From NCBI RefSeq assembly GCF_000016385.1, contig NC_009376.1:2057077-2121076 (forward strand): a DNA stretch of 64,000 nucleotides. Reading direction: 5' to 3'. Positions within the stretch are counted from its first letter, which is position 1, and each line of letters begins with the position of its first letter. The notes beneath the pieces were generated by a model, which made no database searches, had not been told where the DNA came from, and worked only from the letters and a program-made list of their open reading frames with translations. A program made the position numbers and the translations under genes. Shown here one piece after another: positions 25,497 through 33,611 of the stretch. Origin of the DNA: Pyrobaculum arsenaticum DSM 13514. Its GTDB lineage: Archaea > Thermoproteota > Thermoprotei > Thermoproteales > Thermoproteaceae.

Positions 25497-25929
25497 TCAT
25501 ATCTCCTGTCTCCAAGTAGCGCATACCAACACGCCGCATTGGACTTGAGAAGACTCCAAACCACACCACATCTATGTCGTAACTAGCGGCCAGATTTGTT
25601 GGCATCACTACCTTGTACTATGAGTGGAAGACCATTATGCTCACTATCGCCGAAAAGGATTAGTAAGGACGCTATGAGCTGTGTTGCGGCAGGTTCAAAA
25701 AGGCGAGAGATCTATGCGAACGCCGCTACTAGCGACCGTCACGTCTTGTTGAGTAGCGGCTTCTGCGGCTAATATAGGCGCTTGAGATAGTAAGGTAATG
25801 CCAATACATACCAATATAAAGGCGACCCACTGAGTAAATAACTTAGATATCAATGTAGGTAATGGAGAAGGGGAGAGACAGCCTCGTAGCGCCGAGACAA
25901 AATTTATTAACTGCCCAAACGAGGAAGGC
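25497..25929 (-). pseudogene. 433-base gap with a probable decayed membrane-protein gene
   Basis: On the minus strand three successive frames give protein-like stretches separated by stops and shifts. They are QAPILAAEAATQQDVTVASS, then QLIASLLILFGD and HNGLPLIVQGSD, then a frame from an ATG near 25611 with MPTNLAASYDIDVVWFGVF. The order (a hydrophobic helix, then GLPLIV, then IDVVWFGV) resembles the C-terminal half of TRAP-type large permeases, in which an IDPVWFGV-like segment is common. That match is from memory and tentative. The rps12 TATA element (AAAATTTATTAA, 25900-25911) lies at the right-hand end. Confidence 0.4.
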
Positions 25930-26373
25930 GTGCCTGGAAAGAAATCACCCTACGGCCTATTCGCAGGCGGCAAGTTAAAGAGGAAGAGAAAACGGTTTAA
26001 ATGGAACGATGTTACGTACAAGAGAAAAATGTTGGGACTTGTCGAGAAGTATGATCCATTAGAGGGAGCTCCCATGGCCCGAGGCATAGTGTTGGAAAAG
26101 GTGGGTGTCGAGGCTAGGAAGCCTAACGCGGCTGTCCGGAAGTGTGTCAGAGTTCAGTTGGTGAAAAACGGGAAGGTGGTAACGGCGTTTGTTCCTCTTG
26201 ACGGCAGTTTGAACTACATAAATGAACACGACGAGGTGGTAATTGAACGTATAGGCGGCCCAGAGGGGAGGTCGCTGGGCGATATCCCGGGAGTTAGGTT
26301 TAAAGTAATAAAGGTAAACGGTGTGTCTTTGTGGGCTATTTGGTCTGGGAAGAAGCAGAAGCCAACCAGGTAA
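25930..26373 (+). CDS. rps12: 30S ribosomal protein S12
   Basis: S12 lies at the decoding centre. The 147-residue archaeal form has the conserved KPNAAVRKCVRVQLVKNGK, FVPLDGSLNYINEHDEV and GGPEGRSLGDIPGVRFKV segments. It starts at GTG 24 bases after an AT-rich promoter. The next gene, rpoD, begins within its stop codon. The usual S12-S7-EF1A order is not followed here. Confidence 0.97.
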   Translation: MPGKKSPYGLFAGGKLKRKRKRFKWNDVTYKRKMLGLVEKYDPLEGAPMARGIVLEKVGVEARKPNAAVRKCVRVQLVKNGKVVTAFVPLDGSLNYINEHDEVVIERIGGPEGRSLGDIPGVRFKVIKVNGVSLWAIWSGKKQKPTR

Positions 26374-27152
26374 TGCCAAGGGTTTCTATTGTTGAAAAAT
26401 CTCAATTATTTCTTAAAGCCATAGTTGAGGGGGTCCCCCCGTCGCTGGTAAATTCCCTCAGGAGAGTTATAATCTCGGAACTTCCTGTCATGGCTATCGA
26501 CACAGTGGTTGTGGTTAACAACACGTCTGTAATGTATGACGAGTTTCTTGCTCAGAGGCTGGGGCTCATCCCGTTGACTACGCCGCTCCATTCATTGCCC
26601 ACCTACGAGGAGTGCGCCACTGGCGTGGCAGATCCCACGGAGTGCGGCACAAGGCTAGTGCTGCAGGTAACTGCCGACGGCGACGTTACTGTCTACTCCG
26701 GCGATTTGACATCCGAGAGACCTGATGTAGTGCCTGTGTATAAAGACATCCCGATTGTGAAGCTTGTAAAGGGCCAGAGTATTGTTATTGAGGCTTATGC
26801 CAAGTTGGGCATAGCGAAGGACCACGCCAAGTGGCAGGCAGCAACTGCGAGCTATTACTACTACCCGAAAGTTATTATAAAAGATGAGAAGTGTAGGGAG
26901 ATTTGTAAAGAGATCTGCCCCGACCTAGAAGACCCCGTGAAGTGCACATTTAATAAGGCGTGGACTTGTAAGGATTTATGTAAGGGCGGCTTGGACGTGG
27001 AGTGGGAGAAGAATAAATACGTATTCTGGGTCGAGTCATTTGGTAATTATGGCGTAGATGTGGCGTTGAAAGAGGCCTTTAGGATTTTGAAACGGAAGTT
27101 TGAAGCCTTTACTGAAGAGCTGGTTAAGAAGGCGTCGTCGGGGGAGAGGTAA
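26373..27152 (+). CDS. rpoD: DNA-directed RNA polymerase subunit D, cluster-binding type
   Basis: Subunit D (RPB3/alpha homologue) pairs with L to start polymerase assembly. From ATG 26373 it is 259 residues, with ANSLRR-type dimer motif as VNSLRRVIISELPVMAID. A ferredoxin-like insertion at about residues 170-210 carries CREICKEIC, a cysteine near VKCTF, and TCKDLC, enough for one or two cubane clusters. A longer frame from 26331 overlaps S12 and was not used. It overlaps rps12 by 1 base. Confidence 0.95.
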   Translation: MPRVSIVEKSQLFLKAIVEGVPPSLVNSLRRVIISELPVMAIDTVVVVNNTSVMYDEFLAQRLGLIPLTTPLHSLPTYEECATGVADPTECGTRLVLQVTADGDVTVYSGDLTSERPDVVPVYKDIPIVKLVKGQSIVIEAYAKLGIAKDHAKWQAATASYYYYPKVIIKDEKCREICKEICPDLEDPVKCTFNKAWTCKDLCKGGLDVEWEKNKYVFWVESFGNYGVDVALKEAFRILKRKFEAFTEELVKKASSGER

Positions 27153-27185
27153 AATTTTAAATACAATCCTTGTTGGGGTTCCGAT

Positions 27186-27554
27186 ATGCCTCCTAATCCT
27201 ACAGGCCCGACAAACTGGCAGTTGAGGATGCTGGCGAGGTTTTTAAGGAAAGCGGCGAAGTCGAATTCATCAAATATATGGAGAGTCGTTGCAGAGTTTG
27301 TTGAGAAGCCGCGGAGACAGAGAGTGGTGGTGAACGTAGGCAAGTTAAATAGAATCGCCGAGGAGGGTGATGTGGTTATAGTTCCTGGCAAGCTTCTAGG
27401 CGGTGGACAACTTAAGAAGAAGCTTGTAGTTGCCGCTGTGGGCGCGTCTCCTAAGGCTATACAAAAGGTTTTAGAAGCCGGCGGCGAGGTGCTGACTATT
27501 CCAGAACTTGTGAGAAGAAATCCGAAGGGTAGTGGAGTTAAGATAGTGGTATGA
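27186..27554 (+). CDS. rpl18e: 50S ribosomal protein L18e
   Basis: This large-subunit protein of 122 residues is homologous to bacterial L15 in its core. It shows TNWQLRMLARFLRKAAKS and the C-terminal VVIVPGKLLGGGQLKKKLVV. TATA-like ATTTTAAATAC lies 27 bases before the ATG. It overlaps rpl13 as ATGA, opening the L18e-L13-S9-RpoN operon. Confidence 0.96.
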   Translation: MPPNPTGPTNWQLRMLARFLRKAAKSNSSNIWRVVAEFVEKPRRQRVVVNVGKLNRIAEEGDVVIVPGKLLGGGQLKKKLVVAAVGASPKAIQKVLEAGGEVLTIPELVRRNPKGSGVKIVV

Positions 27555-28111
27555 TAGAGAAGAGGGTTTTAGAATTTTCGCAACTTCCCGACACCGGCGA
27601 GGTTGTAATAGACGCGGCGGGCCATATTGCAGGTAGGTTGGCCACATATATAGCGAAGATTTTGGTGGAGAGGCCTGGCGTGAGAGTAGTGGTGATAAAC
27701 GCGGAAAAGCTCGCAGTCACCGGGGATGAGAAGATGGTCGTAGAGTGGTTTAAGAAAAAAATAAGTGAGTGGCGTACGCATTACAACCCAGAAAAGGTTG
27801 GGCCCAAAGTGCCGAGGAGGCCGGATCGGGTGTTTAAGCGTATTGTTAGAGGTATGTTGCCGAAGAAGAGCTGGACAGGGCGATATGCGCTAAAGAGGCT
27901 GAGGGTCTATATGTCGGTGCCTATTGATATGCTGAATAGGAAAAAGCTGGTGGTATACGAGGTGCCGCAGGCCAAGCTGAGGATTAGGCCGTTGCTGAAA
28001 TACACAACTTTGGAAGAGGTTTGGCGAGCAATTGATCCTAAGGCGTGGGAGAAGTGGAAGAGGGCAAACGAGGTTTGGGGCAAAAAATTAAAACAGGCCA
28101 CTAGCGGATAG
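27551..28111 (+). CDS. rpl13: 50S ribosomal protein L13
   Basis: The 186-residue archaeal L13 has VVIDAAGHIAGRLATYIAK near the N-terminus and MLPKKSWTGRYALKRLRVY in the middle. It carries the longer archaeal N- and C-terminal extensions. It is coupled to rpl18e by a 4-base overlap and is followed by rps9 after 2 bases. Confidence 0.96.
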   Translation: MIEKRVLEFSQLPDTGEVVIDAAGHIAGRLATYIAKILVERPGVRVVVINAEKLAVTGDEKMVVEWFKKKISEWRTHYNPEKVGPKVPRRPDRVFKRIVRGMLPKKSWTGRYALKRLRVYMSVPIDMLNRKKLVVYEVPQAKLRIRPLLKYTTLEEVWRAIDPKAWEKWKRANEVWGKKLKQATSG

Positions 28112-28113
28112 CC

Positions 28114-28548
28114 ATGGATGTGCGTAGTGCGAAGGTTTTGCAGGAGAGCCCTCGGGTGGTGATTTCGGTTGGGAAGAAAAAGACTGCCGTGGCTAGGGCT
28201 GTGATAAGGCCTGGGATTGGTCGTGTTAGAGTCAATGGATATCCCTTAGAGTCGTGGCCTATTGAAATGGCTAGGGTTAAGATGCAGGAGCCTTTAATGC
28301 TTGCCGGCGATCTTGCTAAGAAGGTTGATATTGATGTAAACGTATCGGGCGGCGGCTTTATGGGACAGGCCGTGGCTGTGAGGATTGCAATCGCAAGGGG
28401 CTTAGTGGCGTATTTCCAGAGCCAAGAGCTAAAAGAGCTGTACGAAAAATACGACCCGTATATGCTTAAAGGAGACCCCCGCAGGACGGAGCCGAAGAAG
28501 CCAGGTATAAAACACGCAAGAAGCAAGAGGCAGAAGGCCTATAGATGA
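28114..28548 (+). CDS. rps9: 30S ribosomal protein S9
   Basis: The 144-residue protein has SVGKKKTAVARAVIRPGIGR at residues 17-36, VNVSGGGFMGQAVAVRIAIARG, and the basic tail KKPGIKHARSKRQKAYR that reaches into the P site. It overlaps rpoN by 4 bases. Confidence 0.97.
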   Translation: MDVRSAKVLQESPRVVISVGKKKTAVARAVIRPGIGRVRVNGYPLESWPIEMARVKMQEPLMLAGDLAKKVDIDVNVSGGGFMGQAVAVRIAIARGLVAYFQSQELKELYEKYDPYMLKGDPRRTEPKKPGIKHARSKRQKAYR

Positions 28549-28742
28549 TTATCCCAGTTCGCTGCTTTACATGCGGAAAGCCGCTGGGCCATCTCTACGC
28601 TGTTTTTAAGCAGAGAGTTCTCGCCGGCGAACATCCCGGAAAAGTCTTGGATGATCTGGGTCTTGTGCGCTATTGCTGTAGGCGCACATTGATGGCGCAC
28701 GTGGAGTGGATAGACGACGTTTTGATTTACGAGAAGAGGTAA
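28545..28742 (+). CDS. rpoN: DNA-directed RNA polymerase subunit N
   Basis: RpoN (RPB10 homologue) is a 65-residue zinc-bundle subunit of the assembly platform. It begins MIIPVRCFTCGKPLGHLY, with the CxxC pair at 7-10 and the paired CC at about 45-46 that completes the atypical zinc site. It closes the L18e-L13-S9 operon. Confidence 0.97.
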   Translation: MIIPVRCFTCGKPLGHLYAVFKQRVLAGEHPGKVLDDLGLVRYCCRRTLMAHVEWIDDVLIYEKR

Positions 28743-28786
28743 ATCAAGGACTGAAATTTTTTATACAAGCTGAAGTGGGGGTTGCC

Positions 28787-29047
28787 ATGTCGAAATCTCC
28801 ACAGCAAGTTAAGCTACCCTCTCCAATAAAGGTGCTTACTAAGATGCTTAACAAGGAGATAGTTGCTAAGCTTAAGGGAGGTGTCGCAATAAAAGGTGTT
28901 TTGACGGCGTACGATGGTTGCATGAATCTGGTTCTCGACAGTGCCGCCGAGCTGGATAATTCCGGTGAACCTAAGACGCGCTATGGACGAATTGTGGTTC
29001 GAGGTAGCCAGGTGATATATGTCTCGGCTCTGGAGGTGACACCATGA
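28787..29047 (+). CDS. LSm (Sm-like) RNA-binding protein
   Basis: Archaeal LSm proteins form rings that bind U-rich RNA. From ATG 28787, 27 bases after TTTTTATAC, it is 86 residues. It has the Sm1 motif region VAKLKGGVAIKGVLTAYDGCMNLVLDSAAE and the Sm2 motif GRIVVRGSQVIYVSAL. A frame from 28706 overlaps rpoN and was rejected. It overlaps the SAM synthetase gene as ATGA, a pairing that suggests co-expression. Confidence 0.9.
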   Translation: MSKSPQQVKLPSPIKVLTKMLNKEIVAKLKGGVAIKGVLTAYDGCMNLVLDSAAELDNSGEPKTRYGRIVVRGSQVIYVSALEVTP

Positions 29048-30255
29048 CCGTAGTCGTAGAGCAGGTGGACAAAACGCCTGTGGCTAGGCGGCTTGTGGAA
29101 ATTGTAGAGAGGAAGGGCCAGGGCCACCCCGACTACATAGCGGACGGCATCTCGGAGTGGGTGAGCCGCTATCTTTCTAGGTACTACCTTCAGAGGTTCG
29201 GAGTCATCTTGCACCATAATGTAGACAAGACGCTTGTGGTAGGTGGGCAGGCCGCGCCGAGGTTTGGTGGTGGCGAAGTTTTGCAGCCTATCTATGTTTT
29301 GGTGTCTGGGAGGGCTACGTACGAGGTGAGGACTAGGGATGGCGTTGTGAAAATCCCGTTGGGGCCTGTGGTGATCCAGGCGGCTAGGGATTGGATTAAG
29401 CAACACTTTAGGTTTTTAGACCCAGACGCCCATGTGGTGATAGACTACCGAATAGGCCAAGGATCCGCAGATCTTGTAGGAATATACGACTTAGGCGTTA
29501 CTGGGGTTCCTCTTGCAAACGACACCTCGGTGGGTGTTGGCTACGCTCCGTTTACTCCTCTGGAGGAGCTTGTGTATAAAACCGAGAGGTTGTTGAATTC
29601 ACGCGACTTTAAGGCAAAGTACCCGGAGGTGGGGGAGGACGTAAAGGTTATGGGAGTGAGGGTAGGCAAGGACGTGAGGTTGACAGTAGCCGCCGCAATG
29701 ATTAGCAGGTTTGTCAAAGACAAGAGCCACTACCTCTCTGTAAAGGAGGAGGTGAAAAAAGTAATAGAAGACCTCGCCGCGAAGATCGCCCCCGACTACA
29801 ACGTAGATGTAACTATAAACGCCGCCGACAAGCCGGAGTTTGACATATTCTATCTCACAGTCACAGGTACCTCTGCAGAGCACGGCGACGACGGCATGAC
29901 CGGCAGGGGTAACAGAGCCAACGGCCTTATTACCCCTATGCGGTCTATGTCGCTGGAGGCGGCGGCGGGCAAAAACCCGGTGAGCCACGTGGGGAAGATA
30001 TACAACGTGGTTGCCCAACGCATAGCTGATCGGGTTTACAAAGAAGTCAAGAACATAATAGAGGTGTATGTCGAGATTGTGTCGCAGATTGGTAAACCTA
30101 TTAACGAGCCTAAGATTCTAAACGTCGAAGTGATTAAAGAGGGGGCGCTGACAAGCGACACAAGAAACGAAATAGAAGCGATAGCCAGGGAGGAGCTCCA
30201 AAGAATAACTAAGGTGACTGACTTAATTCTCAGCGGCGAGGTGTCGCTATACTAG
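29044..30255 (+). CDS. mat: Archaeal S-adenosylmethionine synthetase
   Basis: This enzyme makes SAM from methionine and ATP. The 403-residue protein belongs to the archaeal class, distinct from bacterial MetK, with ERKGQGHPDYIADGISE near residue 22, GGEVLQPIYVLVSGRA, and TSAEHGDDGMTGRGNRANGL near residue 280. Its product serves Trm5, Pcm and the radical-SAM proteins nearby. It overlaps the convergent DUF460 gene by 9 bases. Confidence 0.95.
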   Translation: MTVVVEQVDKTPVARRLVEIVERKGQGHPDYIADGISEWVSRYLSRYYLQRFGVILHHNVDKTLVVGGQAAPRFGGGEVLQPIYVLVSGRATYEVRTRDGVVKIPLGPVVIQAARDWIKQHFRFLDPDAHVVIDYRIGQGSADLVGIYDLGVTGVPLANDTSVGVGYAPFTPLEELVYKTERLLNSRDFKAKYPEVGEDVKVMGVRVGKDVRLTVAAAMISRFVKDKSHYLSVKEEVKKVIEDLAAKIAPDYNVDVTINAADKPEFDIFYLTVTGTSAEHGDDGMTGRGNRANGLITPMRSMSLEAAAGKNPVSHVGKIYNVVAQRIADRVYKEVKNIIEVYVEIVSQIGKPINEPKILNVEVIKEGALTSDTRNEIEAIAREELQRITKVTDLILSGEVSLY

Positions 30256-32004
30256 CCCTCGGCGGTACTGCTCCACGATTTTTCTCAGGTCGATTTCCCG
30301 CCTCTCTTCGATGCGCCGCTTTATTTCGTCTGTAAGTCTCTTGAGGGCGTCAATATCGATCACGTAGTACTCTCCCAGTTGCAACTTTGCAACAAGCCTC
30401 AAGGGGACTCCTAAGGTTTTTCGCGCCACGGCGTCGTCTACAGTTTCTGTATTTCTGCAGACGGTGCCAACAACCTCGCCGCCTCTGCACTCCACAGTCT
30501 CTGATAGGTGGAGTAGCTTATACCGAGTCCCGAAAGCTTTGAGTATTTCCAGAAACAAGTTTTTCAAAGCGTTTATCTCATCCTCTTTCTGCGTCAGCGC
30601 CGCTGTAAGCGCCTCTATTCTGTTCTGGAGCTCTCTGTATTTCATATCTCGCCACTTAGCATCCTCAAACGCTCTTTTTAGCTGCGCATATTCCCGCCTT
30701 AGATTTTCAAGCTCTTTCTGCAACTCCATGTTTTCATACTCGAGGGCTTTTATACGAGCTGTGAGAGCTTCGTCTCTTGAACCGCAGGGCTTTTCCACAG
30801 TTACGTAGATAACTTTGGTCTCCTTCTCCTCACGTCTCTTCAAGGCCTCGGAGACGGCTTGGGCTATGGAGTAGCCCTTGGCCACGAGGGCCCTGGCATA
30901 TTCAAGCTGGTCGGGCTTTAGTATACCTCCGAATTCCTTTTCGATTTTCTCAAACTTCGGCTTATAATCCTGATATGCCTTAAACGCGGCCGCCAAGGCG
31001 TCTCTCTCGTGAGTTGTCTTAGCCCTCCAGCCCACTTTTTCTAACACCTCTGCCTTTTCCTCCGACGTGAGGTCTCTGCTTGGCACATAGAGCACTGCGC
31101 CGCACATAGACGCCAACCGTTTCACGTATTCGGGGGGGTCGGCTACGTCCGTGGCAACAACCACAGGCACCCCCCACTGGTGTACGTACCTGAGCACATC
31201 GCCCCGCGAGAACCCTCTTCTAGCCAAGGTGTCGAGGACTTCGCCGTCTAGCGTCAGCACTGCGACACCTGTCACTATACCTGGATCCACTCCAACGATT
31301 AGATAGCGCCCGTGGGTGGGGACTCCGCCTTTCTTAGCCGGAGCGGAGTATATAGATACTGCAACGTCGATACTGCGCATGGTCTTTACATACCTCCTAA
31401 CAACCTCCTTGCTGGCATAAACTATGAACTTGGCAGAGGTGACTTCGCCGGACTCCTCTTTTAGGAATAAGTCGTAGTCTAACTTGGCCTCTTTTAGCTT
31501 TGCCTCAATTCTTGCCGCTATATCTCTTATCCTGTGGCTTATGTTTCTCATGTACCTGTTCCTGCTCATACCGCCGGGGGTCGTCGAAATGCGCCTGTAG
31601 ACAAGCACCACGGTCTCCTCCTCGAAGAGTTTTACAGGTGTCCCCACTCCGCGTCCGGCTAACATGGCTAGGTATATCGCCGTCTCCTGCGGATCCAGCC
31701 TCCCCTTCACTACCCCGAGATGTTGCCTCACCAAGTCTTCTGTTCTAACATACCCCTCTCCAACCCTAGTGACCTCGACGACGTTTACGTCATATGGAAG
31801 CTTACCGAGAAGTCTTATCACAGATCTGCCGTATTGAAACAGTTCCCCCAGATTGTCCAAGGCCAGCTTTTGAATTCTATACTTCTTAAAAACGGATGCT
31901 AGATCTCTGGCGCTAGCGGTGCCCTTCTCCACCACGACGTCGTTATCCACGACGGCGTAGGCAAACAAGCCGCCGGGCGCAATGTCAATGCCCAGGATAG
32001 CCAC
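30247..32004 (-). CDS. DUF460 protein, RNase H/RuvC-fold plus coiled coil
   Basis: This 585-residue protein is of the archaeal COG2433 type. Two RNase H-like halves start with ILGIDIAPGG (residue 3) and LIVGVDPGIVTGVAVL (about residue 237), each supplying an Asp typical of RuvC/YqgF active sites; THERDALAAAFKAYQ provides a further acidic site. A long coiled coil (about 400-500) follows and then a C-terminal domain. The role is unknown, but a nuclease or Holliday-junction-type activity is the family prediction. Start GTG 32004 is 24 bases after AATTTATAAAC. Confidence 0.85.
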   Translation of the reverse strand: MAILGIDIAPGGLFAYAVVDNDVVVEKGTASARDLASVFKKYRIQKLALDNLGELFQYGRSVIRLLGKLPYDVNVVEVTRVGEGYVRTEDLVRQHLGVVKGRLDPQETAIYLAMLAGRGVGTPVKLFEEETVVLVYRRISTTPGGMSRNRYMRNISHRIRDIAARIEAKLKEAKLDYDLFLKEESGEVTSAKFIVYASKEVVRRYVKTMRSIDVAVSIYSAPAKKGGVPTHGRYLIVGVDPGIVTGVAVLTLDGEVLDTLARRGFSRGDVLRYVHQWGVPVVVATDVADPPEYVKRLASMCGAVLYVPSRDLTSEEKAEVLEKVGWRAKTTHERDALAAAFKAYQDYKPKFEKIEKEFGGILKPDQLEYARALVAKGYSIAQAVSEALKRREEKETKVIYVTVEKPCGSRDEALTARIKALEYENMELQKELENLRREYAQLKRAFEDAKWRDMKYRELQNRIEALTAALTQKEDEINALKNLFLEILKAFGTRYKLLHLSETVECRGGEVVGTVCRNTETVDDAVARKTLGVPLRLVAKLQLGEYYVIDIDALKRLTDEIKRRIEERREIDLRKIVEQYRRGLV

Positions 32005-32006
32005 GA

Positions 32007-32927
32007 CTATAGGAAGTCTTGTTTATAAATTTCTGAGAGGAACTGCTCGCCGCTGTCGCCGGACTCTCCCACAGCTAGCAACAGCTCTTCTACTGGGATT
32101 TCTACCCCCCACTTCTTGAAAAAAGCAGAAATTGTGGCGAGGTCGCGTCTTAGGTAATATTCTGCCTTTGGATGCCTTGTGGGGACCCATTGGGGCCAGT
32201 CTATGACGTATCCCCGGTCCCCCACAATTATGTTGTACGGAGAGAGATCGCCGTGTATGATCCCGATTCTCAACGCCGTGGAGATAGTGTGCACTACATC
32301 ATCTGCGATTTTTCTCATATCCTCCTCCGCCGACCTGTACAGCTCCACCCCTTCTACATAGCTCATAAGAACTACATGCCGGTTGTAAGCTATCGGCTCC
32401 GGGACCCACCCGCCGGCCTCGAACACCTTGCTTAGGGCAAAGTACTCGGCCAGGGCGGAAAGCCTTGTCTCAAACACGTCGGCCAGGTGTCTGTATTTAG
32501 ACACTTTTCTGAGAAAAGGCCGCTCGTACCTAAAGACGGAGACCCCCCCTCTGTGAAACTTAAGCGCAACTTTAAAACCTGACGGCGTCACACCGGCGTA
32601 GACCACAGACTCCTTACCGACTCCGACTGGCGTAGGCGATAAGGAGAGAATCTTGCGTCTCTGGACGAGAGTGTGTAGGGCCAACACGTCGTACCCATGC
32701 GTGGTGATCTTCCACCCCCTGTACGGCGCTACGTTCCTCCTCAAGAAGCCGTAGTAGTGCAAACGCTTTATGCTCTGAACAACCTCCTCCTTCCTGTATC
32801 TGGCCCAATCAACGACGAGCTCTTCGGGGACATACTCGTATCTGCGGTGGCCAACCTCGATTAATCTCAGTACGCGCAAATCCCGCTTCGTCAATTTGCC
32901 GTAGCCCTCCACAACGTCTCTCAACAC
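32007..32927 (-). CDS. rio2: Rio2 atypical protein kinase
   Basis: Rio2 acts in maturation of the small ribosomal subunit. From GTG 32927 it is 306 residues. It has an N-terminal winged helix (about 1-85) typical of Rio2, a P-loop region VGVGKESVVYAG, the catalytic loop IIHGDLSPYNIIV and the metal-binding VIDWPQW. An upstream extension to 33041 would run antisense through the promoter and the UPF0179 gene and was rejected. It ends 2 bases before the DUF460 start. Confidence 0.92.
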   Translation of the reverse strand: MLRDVVEGYGKLTKRDLRVLRLIEVGHRRYEYVPEELVVDWARYRKEEVVQSIKRLHYYGFLRRNVAPYRGWKITTHGYDVLALHTLVQRRKILSLSPTPVGVGKESVVYAGVTPSGFKVALKFHRGGVSVFRYERPFLRKVSKYRHLADVFETRLSALAEYFALSKVFEAGGWVPEPIAYNRHVVLMSYVEGVELYRSAEEDMRKIADDVVHTISTALRIGIIHGDLSPYNIIVGDRGYVIDWPQWVPTRHPKAEYYLRRDLATISAFFKKWGVEIPVEELLLAVGESGDSGEQFLSEIYKQDFL

Positions 32928-32928
32928 A

Positions 32929-32952
32929 AATAAACCTGAACCAGTATTTAAG
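32929..32952. promoter_or_regulatory. Divergent promoter of rio2 and UPF0179 gene
   Basis: AAATAAAC (32929-32936) is about 24 bases before the plus-strand ATG at 32956, and TATTTAA near 32945-32951 is about 21 bases before the minus-strand GTG at 32927. The two promoters overlap in a 28-base gap. Confidence 0.5.
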
Positions 32953-32955
32953 ATC

Positions 32956-33459
32956 ATGAAGAGGGTCGTCACGCTTGTGTCCAAGGAACAAGCCGAGGTT
33001 GGGCACAGATTCCGCGTATTCAGCGTGCCTGATGAGTGCAAAAGTTGCAGACTATTTTCTGTATGCCTCGGGAGGCTGACCCCAGGCAGAAGCTACAAGG
33101 TTGTAGAGGTAAGGCCCTCCATGGGGCAACGATGCAAGATCACAGACAGCGAAATGGTGCCTGTCGTTGTCGAGGAGGCCCCAATAGTGGGACTACTTCC
33201 CCTCAACAAAGCCCTAGAAGGGGTAGTGGTGACGTACGAGGATGAGTGCGCAGGCTGTGAGGGTTGTCCAAACGATGTAGTTAAGAAAGGCGAAAAGGTG
33301 AAGGTAGTCAAGATACTCGGCCGCAAGAAGTGCAGAAATAAAGAGTTCGCTATCGTCGAGTTTTTCGTCGTGTCAGCGCCCTCACACGCAGTACTAGATT
33401 CCTCAAAGACCGCTCAAGCCCCTTCTCGCGCGCCGTCTTCACGACGTCCTTTAAAATAG
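32956..33459 (+). CDS. UPF0179 cysteine-rich protein
   Basis: The first about 140 residues match the archaeal UPF0179 family: CKSCRLFSVCLG (about residues 28-39), CKITDSEMVPVVVEEA, CAGCEGCPNDVVKKGEKV and CRNKEFAIVEFF. The many cysteines suggest metal or cluster binding, function unknown. The last about 28 residues (Ser/Ala/Pro/Arg-rich) look unlike the family. They overlap the convergent helical gene at 33350-33556 by 110 bases, so the tail may be a read-through by-product. Confidence 0.8.
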   Translation: MKRVVTLVSKEQAEVGHRFRVFSVPDECKSCRLFSVCLGRLTPGRSYKVVEVRPSMGQRCKITDSEMVPVVVEEAPIVGLLPLNKALEGVVVTYEDECAGCEGCPNDVVKKGEKVKVVKILGRKKCRNKEFAIVEFFVVSAPSHAVLDSSKTAQAPSRAPSSRRPLK

Positions 33460-33556
33460 ACTTGGCCTCCGATGTTTTTCCTTCCCGCGCCAGCTTCTCA
33501 GCCTCTCTTAGGCGCATCACTAACTGCGCCGCAACGGCCTTGAGGTCCTCTGCCAT
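33350..33556 (-). CDS. Small charged helical protein (68 residues)
   Basis: The sequence is a single amphipathic, Lys/Arg/Glu/Leu-rich helical protein (VMRLREAEKLAREGKTSEAK). The ATG at 33556 is 26 bases from CTTTATAAG, an element shared with the divergent FAD-synthetase-like gene. No family is recognised; a nucleic-acid or protein-binding helical bundle is plausible. The 110-base antisense overlap with the 3' end of the UPF0179 gene is unusually large for this compact genome. Confidence 0.6.
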   Translation of the reverse strand: MAEDLKAVAAQLVMRLREAEKLAREGKTSEAKSILKDVVKTAREKGLERSLRNLVLRVRALTRRKTRR

Positions 33557-33577
33557 GCGCTGGTAGATGTGGCTAAC

Positions 33578-33586
33578 TTATAAAGT
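33578..33586. promoter_or_regulatory. Bidirectional TATA element
   Basis: CTTATAAAG is palindromic at its core. It lies 26 bases from the minus-strand ATG (33556) and 30 from the plus-strand GTG (33612). Confidence 0.55.
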
Positions 33587-33611
33587 TTTAACTAATCTGT
33601 TTCGCCTCTCT

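Noticed and set aside
33480..33530. GTGATGC, 12 bases, CTGA on the minus strand, resembling half a C/D sRNA
   Set aside because: No C' or second D box follows, and it lies within codons of a well-formed helical gene, so the match is chance.
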